Shown here: piece by piece, positions 30,063-39,563 of the stretch
Numbering within the stretch: position 1 is the first letter of the stretch
Layout of the letters: each line of letters starts with the position of its first letter
Assembly (NCBI RefSeq): GCF_010727605.1
Contig: NZ_AP022568.1
Span: forward strand, 1,302,001 to 1,366,000
Source: Mycobacterium simiae
Lineage (GTDB): Bacteria; Actinomycetota; Actinomycetes; Mycobacteriales; Mycobacteriaceae
Direction of reading: 5' to 3'
DNA length: 64,000 bases
The notes under the pieces: generated by a model
Databases searched by the model: none
Told to the model about the DNA's origin: nothing
What the model saw: only the letters and a program-made list of their open reading frames with translations
Position numbers and translations under genes: made by a program

Positions 30063-30278
30063 TTAGCTGATCACGGCGATGAGGTCGCCCGCCTGGATGA
30101 CGTCGCCCACCGACACACTCACCTTGCTGACCGTGCCGTCGACTTCGGCCAGGACCGGAATCTCCATCTTCATCGACTCCAGCAGCACCACGACGTCGCC
30201 CTTGCCGATCTGGTCGCCTTCGTTGACAACCACTTCGAGCACGCTCGCCACGATCTCGGCACGAACATCCTCGGCCAT
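30063..30278 (-). CDS. Biotinyl/lipoyl attachment protein (TB7.3, Rv3221c-like)
   Basis: 71 residues from ATG 30278 (MAEDVRAEIVASV). It is essentially one biotinyl domain with the acceptor lysine in ESMKMEIPV at about residue 37, and mirror-image beta hammerheads before and after. It probably serves as a stand-alone carrier or biotinylated acceptor; its partner carboxylase is not in the window. Confidence 0.93.
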   Translation of the reverse strand: MAEDVRAEIVASVLEVVVNEGDQIGKGDVVVLLESMKMEIPVLAEVDGTVSKVSVSVGDVIQAGDLIAVIS

Positions 30279-30487
30279 CTTCACCCCACTGTCTCGGCCA
30301 TTCCGCATGCTGACTGGTCCGGGCTTGCATCAAGCTCATGTATATCGAACCACAACATCATCGGCGATCGCCGAACACCGGGCTGGCACCGGTGGGCGAA
30401 ATCGGCGGCGCCAGGCCATGCGACAATGGGGGGCAATCTGGCGGGTGCCCCGCGCCCGAATCATGGACCAACGACGGAGGTTCCCCC

Positions 30488-30562
30488 ATGGCCAAGCGCG
30501 GCCGTAAGAAGCGTGATCGCAAGCACAGCAAGGCCAACCACGGCAAGCGGCCCAACTCCTAG
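30488..30562 (+). CDS. Mycobacterial 50S ribosomal protein bL37
   Basis: A 24-residue, very basic peptide (MAKRGRKKRDRKHSKANH..., net charge strongly positive) with a good ribosome binding site (GGAGG, 30475-30479). It matches the mycobacterium-specific ribosomal protein bL37 seen in M. smegmatis ribosome structures. It lies divergently from the biotinyl-domain gene and convergent with rshA; short genes like this are easily missed. Confidence 0.88.
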   Translation: MAKRGRKKRDRKHSKANHGKRPNS

Positions 30563-30585
30563 CCGTCGCGGGCCGCGCGGGCCCG

Positions 30586-30891
30586 TTATGACTCGACGTC
30601 GCGGATGATCGTGGTGCGGCGTATCTCCAGTCGCAGGCGTTCCCGGAGGCCCTCCGGCGCCTTTTCTCCGCTGCATTTGGTCGCGATCAGCGCCTTGAAC
30701 TGTTCCTCGATTCCGAACAACCGCAGACACGGTGGGCATTCGTCGAGGTGGCGCTTGAGCTTTTCATGCTTCTCGGGCGTGCACTCGCCGTCGAGCAGCG
30801 TCCACACCTCGGCGATCAGTTCCGCGCATTCGGCCTTGGTGCGCGGCGTCTGCGGGCCCGCCGAGGGGCCGGCGGGCGACAACTCGCTCAT
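30586..30891 (-). CDS. rshA: RshA zinc-binding anti-sigma factor
   Basis: 101 residues. The redox switch H..CxxC is visible as HLDECPPC (about residues 48-55), with a further Cys in [10 protein letters not shown] as in the ZAS family. It binds and inhibits SigH under reducing conditions and releases it on disulfide formation or phosphorylation. Its start overlaps the sigH stop by 4 nt. Confidence 0.95.
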   Translation of the reverse strand: MSELSPAGPSAGPQTPRTKAECAELIAEVWTLLDGECTPEKHEKLKRHLDECPPCLRLFGIEEQFKALIATKCSGEKAPEGLRERLRLEIRRTTIIRDVES

Positions 30892-31577
30892 GACGACACC
30901 TCCTCGTGCGTCTGTTGCCCCCGGGTGAAACCACGGTCCTTGGCGACATCGGCGAGCAGGCCGCGCAGCTGCCGCCTGCCGCGGTGCAGCCGCGACATGA
31001 CGGTCCCGATGGGCGTGTCCATGATTTCGGCGATCTCCTTGTACGGGAAACCCTCGACGTCGGCGTAGTACACCGCCATCCGGAACTCTTCCGGCAGGGC
31101 CTGCAGGGCCGCCTTGATCTCGGTGTCCGGCAACGCTTCCAGCGCCTCGACCTCGGCCGACCGCAGCCCGGTGGAGGAATGCTCAGCGTTGGACGCCAAC
31201 TGCCAATCGGTGATCTCTTCGGTCGGATACTCCGCAGGCTGACGCTGCTTCTTGCGGTAGCTGTTGATGTAGGTGTTGGTCAGGATCCGGTACAGCCATG
31301 CCTTGAGGTTGGTGCCCGCGCGGAACGAGCGGAAGCCGGCGTAGGCCTTGACCATCGTTTCTTGCAGCAGGTCCTCGGCGTCTGCGGGATTGCGCGTCAT
31401 CCGCAGCGCGCCACCGTAGAGCTGATCCAGCAACGGAATCGCGTCGCGCTCGAACCGCGCGGTGAGTTCCTCGTCGGTCTCTTCGGCCTGGTCAAGGGGC
31501 GCTTCAACCGGCTTTTCCGCCGTCTCGACGTGGTCGGAACCGGTTACTGCGTCTGGGCCATTCTCGAAGTCGGCCAT
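30888..31577 (-). CDS. sigH: SigH ECF sigma factor for oxidative and heat stress
   Basis: About 229 residues from ATG 31577 ([11 protein letters not shown]), chosen because homology starts at [14 protein letters not shown]; an upstream frame to 31706 is open but unconserved. Region 2 has [17 protein letters not shown] and [15 protein letters not shown]; region 4 has [26 protein letters not shown]. SigH drives thioredoxin, DnaK and other sigma genes. I could not find a clean SigH-type GGAA/GTT promoter in its 313-nt upstream gap. Confidence 0.95.
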   Translation of the reverse strand: MADFENGPDAVTGSDHVETAEKPVEAPLDQAEETDEELTARFERDAIPLLDQLYGGALRMTRNPADAEDLLQETMVKAYAGFRSFRAGTNLKAWLYRILTNTYINSYRKKQRQPAEYPTEEITDWQLASNAEHSSTGLRSAEVEALEALPDTEIKAALQALPEEFRMAVYYADVEGFPYKEIAEIMDTPIGTVMSRLHRGRRQLRGLLADVAKDRGFTRGQQTHEEVSS

Positions 31578-31890
31578 CTCGATCAACACGGTCCCTTCTG
31601 TTGCAGCGCCGCCCGGCTTCGCCGTCGGCGGCAACTGACTCGCAAAGAAGCGAGCCAACTGCTCGTCCCTGCGTGGTGGGCCTAGCAGGCACGTCGCCGT
31701 TGACACCGAGTACCCCTCCCAATCTAAAGGCTGCGACCGACGAGTTCTGCCCGGGTCGCTGACACGTGTTCTCAGACCGTCACAGTCAACAGCTGGGGCC
31801 GATCTGCTATTTCCCGTCTCGTCGAGATCGGGGCCGTCGCGCGATTCACCCGCGGTTCAATGCACATCCGCCGGACGTTACTGTGACGCC
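31578..31890. other. sigH / SDR divergent intergenic region
   Basis: A 313-nt gap between divergent genes. It contains the sigH ribosome binding site (AGAAGGGA on the minus strand) and presumably promoters for both genes. A 9-nt inverted element around CGCAAAGAAGCG (31640-31651) is the only local symmetry noticed. No further ORF is supported. Confidence 0.4.
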
Positions 31891-32739
<849 letters not shown>

Positions 32740-32749
32740 GGCGGGTGCC

Positions 32750-33229
32750 ATGGCCGCGACGCCGGCATTGGCGGCGCTGACCAGAGCCGGCGTGCCGCAC
32801 GAGGTGGTCAAGTTCGGCCACGATCCACGGGAGAATTCGTTCGGGGTGGAGGCCGTCAAGGCGCTCACGCCCGCCGGCGTGGCGCCAGGGCAGATCTATA
32901 AGACCTTGGTGATCGCGGTGCCCGACGGGCTGGCGGTGGCGGTCGTGCCGGCTGCCGCGCGGCTCTCGCTGAAGGCCGCCGCGGCCGCGCTCGGCGTGCC
33001 GAAAGCATCGATGGCCGACCCTGCGCTGGTCCAGCGGGCCACCGGCTACGTGGTCGGGGCGGTGTCACCGTTTGGTCAGCGCAAGCCGCTGCCGACGGTG
33101 GTCGACTGCAGCGCGCTTGGCTGGCAGCAGATGTTCTGCAGCGCCGGTCGGCGCGGTTGGGATGTCGCGGTGGCCCCGCAGGACCTGATCCGCCTCACCG
33201 GCGCGGTGACGGCGGACCTGCGCGCCTAG
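32750..33229 (+). CDS. YbaK-type Cys-tRNA(Pro)/aminoacyl-tRNA deacylase, intact
   Basis: 159 residues with the YbaK/EbsC fold: VAPGQIYKTLVI (the conserved K-T pair), KAAAAALGVPKASMADP, TGYVVGAVSPFGQRKPLPTVVD and FCSAGRRGWDVAVAP. It hydrolyses mischarged tRNA. In M. tuberculosis annotation the same locus is two short genes, Rv3224A and Rv3224B; here one open frame covers the whole domain. Its stop overlaps the convergent methyltransferase by 4 nt. Confidence 0.9.
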   Translation: MAATPALAALTRAGVPHEVVKFGHDPRENSFGVEAVKALTPAGVAPGQIYKTLVIAVPDGLAVAVVPAAARLSLKAAAAALGVPKASMADPALVQRATGYVVGAVSPFGQRKPLPTVVDCSALGWQQMFCSAGRRGWDVAVAPQDLIRLTGAVTADLRA

Positions 33230-34134
33230 CTTTGGGCGAGGCTGTCGCTGACGCCTTTGCTGAGGGTGAACTGCGCGACGTCGGTGTAGCCCTCGCGGAA
33301 CAGGTCGGCGCATCCGGTCAGGTACTTCATGTACCGGTCGTAGACCTCCTGCGACTGGATCGCGATGGCCTCGTCGCGGGCCGCCTCCAGGGCGCCCGCC
33401 CAAAGGTCCAGAGTGCGGGCGTAGTGCAGACGCAACGGCTGGACCAGTTGGACGGTGAAACCCGCGCGCCGGGCGTGTTCTTCGACGGATTTGGCGTTGG
33501 GCAGGTCACCGCCCGGGAAGATCTCGTCCATGATGAATTTCATGAAGCGGATCTTGGTCATGGTGATGGGCAGTCCGCGTTCGGCGAATTCCTCGTCGCT
33601 GGGCTTGATGATGGTGTGCAGCATCATCACCCCGTCGTCCGGCAGCGCCGCGTAGGCGGTCTTGAAAAACTCGTCGTAGCGGTCGCGCCCGAAGTGCTCG
33701 AAGGCCCCGATCGACACAATGCGGTCGACCTTGTCGTCGAATTGTTCCCAGCCCTGCAGCAGTACCCGCTTGGTGCGCGCCGACGGATGGCTGTCCAGCC
33801 GCCGCTGGACGTGCGCCTGCTGGTTGCGGCTCAAGGTCAGGCCGACGACGTTGACGTCGTAACGCTCGAGGGCGCGCACGATTGTGGTGCCCCATCCGCA
33901 GCCGATGTCCAACAACGTCATGCCGGGTTGCAGCCCGAGTTTGCCCAGCGACAGGTCGACCTTCGCGTACTGCGCCTCTTCCAGCGACATGTCGTCGCGC
34001 TCGAAATACGCGCAGCTGTAGGTGCGGGTGGGATCCAGGAAGAGCGCAAAGAAATCATCAGACAGGTCATAGTGTGCCTGGACGTCCTCGAAATGCGGTT
34101 GCAATTCCGGAGTTTCGCTTTTCTTGGAGGACAA
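33226..34134 (-). CDS. Cyclopropane mycolic acid synthase/methyltransferase paralogue (CMAS family)
   Basis: About 302 residues. CMAS hallmarks: FEDVQAHYDLSDDFFALFLDP, TYSCAYFERDD, SAM motif LLDIGCGWGTT, VGLTLSRNQ, IGAFEHFGRDRYDEFF, FIMDEIFPGG and YDRYMKYLTGCADLFREGY. It uses SAM to cyclopropanate or methylate mycolate double bonds. No ATG or GTG is available; TTG 34134 is preferred because GAAGG lies 9 nt before it, but TTG 34143 is possible. It is not in an mmaA cluster, and it sits where M. tuberculosis has Rv3225c, so it is an accessory paralogue. Confidence 0.88.
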   Translation of the reverse strand: MSSKKSETPELQPHFEDVQAHYDLSDDFFALFLDPTRTYSCAYFERDDMSLEEAQYAKVDLSLGKLGLQPGMTLLDIGCGWGTTIVRALERYDVNVVGLTLSRNQQAHVQRRLDSHPSARTKRVLLQGWEQFDDKVDRIVSIGAFEHFGRDRYDEFFKTAYAALPDDGVMMLHTIIKPSDEEFAERGLPITMTKIRFMKFIMDEIFPGGDLPNAKSVEEHARRAGFTVQLVQPLRLHYARTLDLWAGALEAARDEAIAIQSQEVYDRYMKYLTGCADLFREGYTDVAQFTLSKGVSDSLAQS

Positions 34135-34247
34135 AAGGCACAACCTTCGACAGTGAGATTTAAACGGCTTTGCGGTATGTCTGGTCGAATTTCGTCCGTC
34201 AGTCTATCCGACGGCCGCAGCTGCACTTCAGCGAACGCTACCGAGCG

Positions 34248-34290
34248 CAGCAGGCAACGCCGGCCGCACAGCGACCGGCGTTGCCTGCTG
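34248..34290 (-). terminator. Terminator hairpin after hdeD-like gene
   Basis: A perfect 16-bp stem (34248-34263 with 34275-34290) with an 11-nt loop starts 21 nt beyond the stop of the HdeD gene. There is no T-tract. The region between it and 34134 holds no other gene. Confidence 0.75.
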
Positions 34291-34311
34291 TACCGGATTC
34301 GGTGCCGCGGC

Positions 34312-34896
34312 TCAGGCGGCCTTCGTCCGGCTGCGAACTTGCAGCGCGCTGACCACGTCGACGATGCCGATGGCGATCAGCCAGCAGCCGGCGACCAGCG
34401 CGAGGACGGCAATGGACCGCAATGGCGAGATGATCAACACAGCGCCGCCGATCACGATGATCAACCCGGACAGCACCTGCCAGCCGCGGCCGGGCATGTG
34501 GTCTAGCGACAGGGCCGCGGCCAACAACGTCATCCCGCGGAACAGCCAACTGATGCCGATCCAGATCGCGAGCAGTGTCACCGCCTCGAATTCCTCACGG
34601 AAGCAGAAGAATCCCAGGATCAGCGACACGATGCCGGTGATGAAGGTGAACACCCGCATCGCAACCCCGGCATGCGTGCCGAACGCGGCGAACACATAGC
34701 CGATTCCGGAAAATACCAGGTAGATGCCGAATAGGACGCCGGCCACGAACAGCGTCCGGCCGGGCCAGGCCAGCACGATGACGCCCAGCGCGATCGCCAG
34801 GACGCCGGTGAGGAGGAGCACTTGCCAGGCACTGTTGGCAAGTTGCCGAAGCGGACCTTCGAAAACGGTGTCGTCGTCGCGAATAGTCATCCTCAT
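34312..34896 (-). CDS. HdeD-family multipass membrane protein (DUF308)
   Basis: About 194 residues from ATG 34896 (MRMTIRDDDTV; ATG 34890 also possible). Six hydrophobic helices in three DUF308 repeats are visible: VLLLTGVLAIALGVIVLAWPG, LFVAGVLFGIYLVFSGIGYVF, FITGIVSLILGFFCF, LLAIWIGISWLFRG, VLSGLIIVIGGAVLIISP and SIAVLALVAGCWLIAIGIVDV. In enterics HdeD contributes to acid resistance; the role here is unknown. It is followed by a hairpin. Confidence 0.88.
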   Translation of the reverse strand: MRMTIRDDDTVFEGPLRQLANSAWQVLLLTGVLAIALGVIVLAWPGRTLFVAGVLFGIYLVFSGIGYVFAAFGTHAGVAMRVFTFITGIVSLILGFFCFREEFEAVTLLAIWIGISWLFRGMTLLAAALSLDHMPGRGWQVLSGLIIVIGGAVLIISPLRSIAVLALVAGCWLIAIGIVDVVSALQVRSRTKAA

Positions 34897-34994
34897 ATGA
34901 TTAGCCACTTTTGATGAAAAGGCTATGTCCGCGGCGGCACAATTGCGCATCACGGACAAGTATTCAAAACGCCCCCGGTAACGTGCACAGGACG

Positions 34995-36413
34995 ATGAGT
35001 ACCGCAGTGGTGGTCGGCAGTGGACCCAACGGACTGGCCGCCGCCATTTGTTTGGCCGCCAAGGGAGTGCAGGTCACCGTGCTCGAGGCCGCCGACGCGG
35101 TGGGCGGCGGCACCCGCAGTTCCGAGGCCATTGTTCCCGGCCTGCTGCACGACCATTGTTCGGCGATTCACCCGATGGCCGTCGGCTCGCCATTCCTGGG
35201 CCGCTTCAATCTGCAGCGGTACGGACTGTCGTGGCGCTGGCCGGAGATCGATTGCGTCCATCCCCTCGATGGCGGCGGTGCCGGTGTGCTGCACCGGTCG
35301 GTGCCGCACACCGCGGCGGGCCTGGGTCTCGATGGCCCGCGGTGGCGCCTGGTGTTCGGCTACCCCGCCGCGCATTTCGATGCGCTCAGCGACGACATCA
35401 TGGGCCCGCTGCTGCGCATCCCACGTCACCCGCTGACGCTGGCCCGTTTCGGTGTGCCCACGCTGCTGCCCGGGTCGACGTTCGCGCGGCTATTCCGTAC
35501 CGAGGCGGGCCGGGCGTTGTTCGGAGGTGTTGCGGCGCACGCCTTCCGGCCGCTGCACTACCCGATGACCTCGGCAATCGGGATGGGCATCATCACCGCC
35601 GGCCACCGGCACGGCTGGGCGGTGGCGCAAGGCGGGTCGCAGTCCATCGCCAACGCGATGGTGATGCTGCTGACCGACCTGGGCGGCACCATCGAAACCG
35701 GCGTGCGGGTCCAGAACTCCGCCCAGCTGCCGCCGGCGGACGTCACCATGTTCGACCTGGCGCCCAGCGCGGTCGCCGGCATTCTCGGCGATCGACTGCC
35801 GCGCCGAATTGCCGCGGCATTCACCAGGTTTCGGCGTGGCCCCGGTGCGTTCAAGGTCGACTTCGCGGTCGAGGGTGGGGTGCCGTGGACCAATCCCGAC
35901 GCACATCGGGCGGGCACCGTGCATGTGGTCGGCAACTACGCCGAGCTCGCCGCGGCCGAACGCGATGTGCACGCCGGGCGCATGCCCGCGCGGCCGTTCG
36001 TGCTGGTCGGCCAGCAGTATCTCGCCGATCCGCAGCGGTCGGTGGGCGACATCCATCCGGTGTGGAGTTACGCGCACGTCCCCAACGGCTATACCGGCGA
36101 CGCGACGAAAGCGATCATCGCGCAGATCGAGCGGTTCGCCCCTGGCTTCCGTGACCGCATCGTCGGGCAGGCCGTGCGTAGCACCACACAGCTGGCCACA
36201 TTCAATGCGAACTACGCCGGCGGCGACATCATGACCGGGGCGAAGGATATTCGCCAGCTGACGTTCGGGCCGCGAATCACGTTGTCGCCCTACTGCGCTG
36301 GAGTGCCAGGCATGTACATCTGTTCGGCGGCGACGCCGCCGGGCCCGGGCGCCCATGGCATGTGTGGCGCCAACGCCGCCGCGCTCGCGCTGGCGTACTT
36401 GGGTCACGGCTAA
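34995..36413 (+). CDS. FAD/NAD(P) oxidoreductase, phytoene-desaturase/PYROXD2-like
   Basis: 472 residues, ATG 34995 (MSTAVVVGSGPNGLAAAICLA) with the dinucleotide-binding GxGxxG at the very N-terminus, VLEAADAVGGGTRS next, and a C-terminal FAD-facing segment PGMYICSAATPPGPGAHGMCGANAA. The overall plan matches CrtI-like amine oxidase-fold enzymes such as PYROXD2. It probably oxidises or isomerises a polyene or lipid. There is no carotenoid cluster nearby. An upstream ATG at 34911 is in frame but lacks a ribosome binding site. Confidence 0.85.
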   Translation: MSTAVVVGSGPNGLAAAICLAAKGVQVTVLEAADAVGGGTRSSEAIVPGLLHDHCSAIHPMAVGSPFLGRFNLQRYGLSWRWPEIDCVHPLDGGGAGVLHRSVPHTAAGLGLDGPRWRLVFGYPAAHFDALSDDIMGPLLRIPRHPLTLARFGVPTLLPGSTFARLFRTEAGRALFGGVAAHAFRPLHYPMTSAIGMGIITAGHRHGWAVAQGGSQSIANAMVMLLTDLGGTIETGVRVQNSAQLPPADVTMFDLAPSAVAGILGDRLPRRIAAAFTRFRRGPGAFKVDFAVEGGVPWTNPDAHRAGTVHVVGNYAELAAAERDVHAGRMPARPFVLVGQQYLADPQRSVGDIHPVWSYAHVPNGYTGDATKAIIAQIERFAPGFRDRIVGQAVRSTTQLATFNANYAGGDIMTGAKDIRQLTFGPRITLSPYCAGVPGMYICSAATPPGPGAHGMCGANAAALALAYLGHG

Positions 36414-36438
36414 CCGCGCGGGCCTGTTAAGAAGTCAT

Positions 36439-37188
36439 TCAGACCGTCAGGTATCCGCCGTCGACGGCGATGGTGCTGCCGGTGATGTACGAGGCAGCGT
36501 CGGTGCACAGGAACAGCGCCGCGCCGGCACAGTCCCGAGGTGTTCCGGGGCGACCCAGCGGTGTGTGAAACCCGATTTCGGCGTCCATCACCTCGGGAAT
36601 TCCCATGGCGGGACGGGTCATTCTCGTGTCGATGAGTCCGGGCGCGATGGCGTTGACGCGGATGGAGTCGTTGGCCCAGCGGCGAGCGAGGTTCATCGTC
36701 AACGCCAACAAGCCCATTTTCGACGAGGCGTAGCCCGGGACGAAGACCGCCGAACGGAATGCGGACATCGAGACGACGCTCACGACGCTCGCCCCGCCCG
36801 GCGCCTGGCTCGACTTCAAATTCTCATGACAGCGCATGGTCAATCGCATGGGGCCCAACATGTTCTGTGTCACCGACGCCACGTAGCCGTCCGGGTCATA
36901 TTCATCCCCGGCGGGATACGGACCGCCGGCGTTGTTGATCAGGACGTCCAGCTCCCCCAAGGATTCGGCCAGCGCGTCGACCGCTTCGGGGTCCTGAATC
37001 CGGCACTGGCGGTAGCTGAATGCGCTCAGGTCTATCTCGGGGTACTCGTCGGGCGTCCCGCGGGTGCCGGTCACCGTGACGGCAGCACCCGCTTTGGCGA
37101 ATTCGGTGGCGATCGCGTGACCGATGCCTCGGGTGCCTCCGGTCACGAGGACATGGGTGCCGGTGAAGTCGAAGCTGATGGTGTTCAT
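36439..37188 (-). CDS. Short-chain dehydrogenase/reductase
   Basis: 249 residues from ATG 37188 (MNTISFDFTGTHVLVTGG). Classical SDR motifs: TGGTRGIGHAIA, LINNAGGPYP, VSVVSMSAF (Ser), YASSKMG (Tyr/Lys) and NAIAPGLIDTRM. The C-terminus GSTIAVDGGYLTV is typical of FabG-like enzymes. The substrate is unknown. Convergent with the FAD oxidoreductase across 25 nt. Confidence 0.9.
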   Translation of the reverse strand: MNTISFDFTGTHVLVTGGTRGIGHAIATEFAKAGAAVTVTGTRGTPDEYPEIDLSAFSYRQCRIQDPEAVDALAESLGELDVLINNAGGPYPAGDEYDPDGYVASVTQNMLGPMRLTMRCHENLKSSQAPGGASVVSVVSMSAFRSAVFVPGYASSKMGLLALTMNLARRWANDSIRVNAIAPGLIDTRMTRPAMGIPEVMDAEIGFHTPLGRPGTPRDCAGAALFLCTDAASYITGSTIAVDGGYLTV

Positions 37189-37841
37189 GGGTCGGTCCTC
37201 AATTCGGTGATCGAATCCGGTGAGCCAGGCCTTCTCCCAATGGTTTTCGGCACGGGATGGCCCGACCGTCATCCGTGCCGACCGCAACCCCCGGCCGCTG
37301 CCCGTGAATCCCAGCCATGAACCGCGATCCTCTACAGCCCGAGATGCAAAGTCAATATGCGTGGGGGCGCGCGGGTGGCAGCGACAGGTTCCGGTCATGG
37401 CCGTCGGGGCAACCGGCATCGTTGCCGAAACGGCTTGCAGTGACTCTGATTTTCTGTTCAACGTGGGTCCGGACATCAACGCCATCCGCCCGGATGCCGA
37501 TTGGGTCGACATCGACTCGCCGCGTGGGATCGCGTGATGACGGTGGACCCGTGCGGGTATGTGGCCGGGGTGCGCGATCGGCGGCCCTGGCCGGGACGAT
37601 CCAGGCGTTCGTCGGGCGGATCAATGCGTTGACTCGCGACGCAATCGCCCATCTACAGCCCGACACCGCCGACCTCGCGCTGCTCGCCGCCCAGACGACG
37701 GCGCGGGGACCGCACCCTCAGCAACGCCGAGCAACTCACCCCGCTGCTGGAGGCCATCGCCACCGCAGTGTCGCTACAGCGGGCTGGAACATCGTAGCGA
37801 AAACCACCATGCAGCCGCCTGACAAGGCTTAACGTGAGGCC
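37189..37841. other. Long gap, probable gene graveyard
   Basis: 653 nt without a convincing gene. Two coding-like patches appear: 37397-37537 (+) encodes a 46-residue peptide ending DADWVDIDSPRGIA without a clear ribosome binding site, and 37540-37797 holds a broken frame (next entry). A promoter for the small secreted peptide gene should lie near 37780-37835. No RNA gene or repeat was seen. Confidence 0.5.
37540..37797 (+). pseudogene. Frameshifted relic of a helical protein
   Basis: One frame reads ALAGTIQAFVGRINALTR then DTADLALLAAQTTARG. A +1 shift near 37708 continues as DRTLSNAEQLTPLLEAIA and ends AVSLQRAGTS with a stop at 37797. The amphipathic pattern and sensible stop suggest a once-real short protein. 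No family is recognised and no intact start is visible. Confidence 0.35.
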
Positions 37842-38078
37842 ATGAACATGAAGCGACTTGTCGCCGCCGGTGTGCTGGCGGGCGCGGGATTGATGACGGT
37901 CGGCGTGGGTATCGGCAACGCCGACACCATTCAGACCGAGGGCAGCTACCCGACGCGGGAGGCGTGCCAGGATGCTGGTCCGGGTGTCAAAGCCAGCACC
38001 CCGGGCGGCTGGAACAATTTCTGGTGCGTGCCGGACCGCACCGCTGCGGGCAATTGGCGCCTCGTTCTGAGCAACTAA
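37842..38078 (+). CDS. Small secreted protein
   Basis: 78 residues. A classical signal peptide (MNMKRLVAAGVLAGAGLMTVGVGIGNA, cleavage likely after GNA at about residue 27) precedes a mature peptide of about 51 residues with two cysteines (EACQDAG, FWCVPD) that could form a disulfide. Similar exported mini-proteins are common in mycobacteria and have no assigned function. It overlaps the convergent dehydrogenase by 4 nt. Confidence 0.75.
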   Translation: MNMKRLVAAGVLAGAGLMTVGVGIGNADTIQTEGSYPTREACQDAGPGVKASTPGGWNNFWCVPDRTAAGNWRLVLSN

Positions 38079-38941
38079 TAGCTGTAGAAGCCTTCGCCGG
38101 TCTTGATTCCGAGCTTGCCCGCGTCGACGTACGACTGCAGCAGATCGCGCACGTGCTGCGGGAGCTGCGGAAACTGGGCGGCGTAGTGGTTCTCGATGTC
38201 CAGGACGACGTCCAGGCCGACCAAATCCATCATCTGGAACGGGCCGACCGACACGCCCAAAGCCAGCTTGAACATTCCGTCGATATCCTCCGGGCGGGCG
38301 ACACCCTCGGCGACCACTGCCAGCGACTCACGCTTGATGGCGGCCCAAATGCGGTTGAAGATGAATCCGGTGCTTTCCTTGCGCGCTTCGAAGGGCTGGA
38401 CGCCGAACTCGGGCAGCACGGTCAGCAGCGTGTCGAGCACGCCGCGGTCGGTCTGACCGTTCGACATCAACTCCACGGCGTTGATATCCGGTGGCATGTA
38501 GAAGTGCGTATTGCAGAAACGCGTTGCGTCCCTGATACTTTCGCTCATCAGCCGTGACGGCAGGGACGACGAGTTGGTGCCGAAGATGGTGTCCGGAGGG
38601 GCGGCTTGGTCGATTTCGCCCCACAGGGGGATCTTGATATCGAGCCGCTCGGGCACCGACTCCACAGCCAACCATGCGCCGTCCAGCGCCTCGTCGAGCG
38701 ACCCTGTCGCGCTGACGACGCCGACCTCACCGGACCCTCGGTCCGCCACGACCCGCGGCAGCGTCGCAACGACGTATTGTGTTGCCTCGTCGCGCTGTTC
38801 AGCCCGCCGCGCGTAGAGGCGCACGGCGCCGCCGCGGGTCGCGAACATCAGTGCGATGCGCCGGCCCAAGGTTCCCGCCCCGATCACGGCGACCGGGCGG
38901 TCTTTGATCTCTTCGAATGTGTGGGTGTAGGAACCGGTCAC
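38075..38941 (-). CDS. 3-hydroxyacyl-CoA dehydrogenase, NAD-binding
   Basis: 288 residues. Rossmann motif PVAVIGAGTLGRRIALMFA (16-34), VVESVPE-type AVESVPERLDIK, FGTNSSSLPS and the substrate-domain motifs THFYMPPDINAVELM and GFIFNRIWAAIKRE. The GVSVGPFQMMDLVGLDVV helix and GEGFY end match the family. It oxidises 3-hydroxyacyl-CoA or a related L-hydroxy acid. It is part of the accessory lipid-type block. Confidence 0.9.
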   Translation of the reverse strand: MTGSYTHTFEEIKDRPVAVIGAGTLGRRIALMFATRGGAVRLYARRAEQRDEATQYVVATLPRVVADRGSGEVGVVSATGSLDEALDGAWLAVESVPERLDIKIPLWGEIDQAAPPDTIFGTNSSSLPSRLMSESIRDATRFCNTHFYMPPDINAVELMSNGQTDRGVLDTLLTVLPEFGVQPFEARKESTGFIFNRIWAAIKRESLAVVAEGVARPEDIDGMFKLALGVSVGPFQMMDLVGLDVVLDIENHYAAQFPQLPQHVRDLLQSYVDAGKLGIKTGEGFYSY

Positions 38942-38969
38942 ACACGCATGTTAGCTGCGGCCGGTGTCC

Positions 38970-39275
38970 TCAGGCGTCGTCGCGATGGCGGCTACCGGAC
39001 TTCGCCAGCCCCCGGCTCACCATGTAGCCAACACTGAGGATGACCACGTACAGCCATGCCTTGTCGGCTTGGAAGTAGTCCAGGTGTCCGTCCGTCGCCT
39101 TGACGAGGTAGGAGGCCAGCAACACCGCGGCTGTCGCAAGGACAAAGACGATGAATTCTGTTGTGCGGTAGAAAGGTTTCGTCTCGGCTCCGCGCCGGGT
39201 GTTGAGCCTTGCCGGCTGCGGGTCGGCAGTTGTCACGTCGGTTCGGCGAGTTGTTGCGGGATTACTGGTAGTCAT
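38970..39275 (-). CDS. Two-helix small membrane protein
   Basis: 101 residues from ATG 39275 (MTTSNPATTRRTDV), which has AAAGGAG upstream; the longer open frame is not supported. Two membrane helices: TTEFIVFVLATAAVLLASYLV and AWLYVVILSVGYMVSRGLA. Both termini are basic. Similar proteins occur in actinobacteria without known function. Confidence 0.75.
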   Translation of the reverse strand: MTTSNPATTRRTDVTTADPQPARLNTRRGAETKPFYRTTEFIVFVLATAAVLLASYLVKATDGHLDYFQADKAWLYVVILSVGYMVSRGLAKSGSRHRDDA

Positions 39276-39563
39276 TTCGAGTCTCCTTTGGAGGCGGTCG
39301 AGTCGTGACGTGCTTGAATGCAACGCCCATAGCGAAATTGATACCGGCGTTTTCAGTACCAATCTGTTGAGCAGGGCTACCCGCCGGGATTCGTTCGAAA
39401 CTCCAGCGTTACTCCCGTGTTGTTGTGTCCGGTTTTGGGTGGCTTTCGCGGTGGTTGCACTCTGGTGAGATTTCTTGTGTGCCTTGTAGTTCTGGCGCAC
39501 CCATCCCACCAAGCGGCGCAATAGCGGCCAGAGACGCCGGCAATCAGCCGAGTCGCCTGAGAT
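39276..39563. other. Intergenic region, nothing recognised
   Basis: 288 nt between the small membrane protein and the SRAP gene stop. It is AT-richer than its surroundings around 39310-39480. No ORF with a ribosome binding site, hairpin or repeat stood out; it should contain the promoter of the membrane protein gene. Confidence 0.4.
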
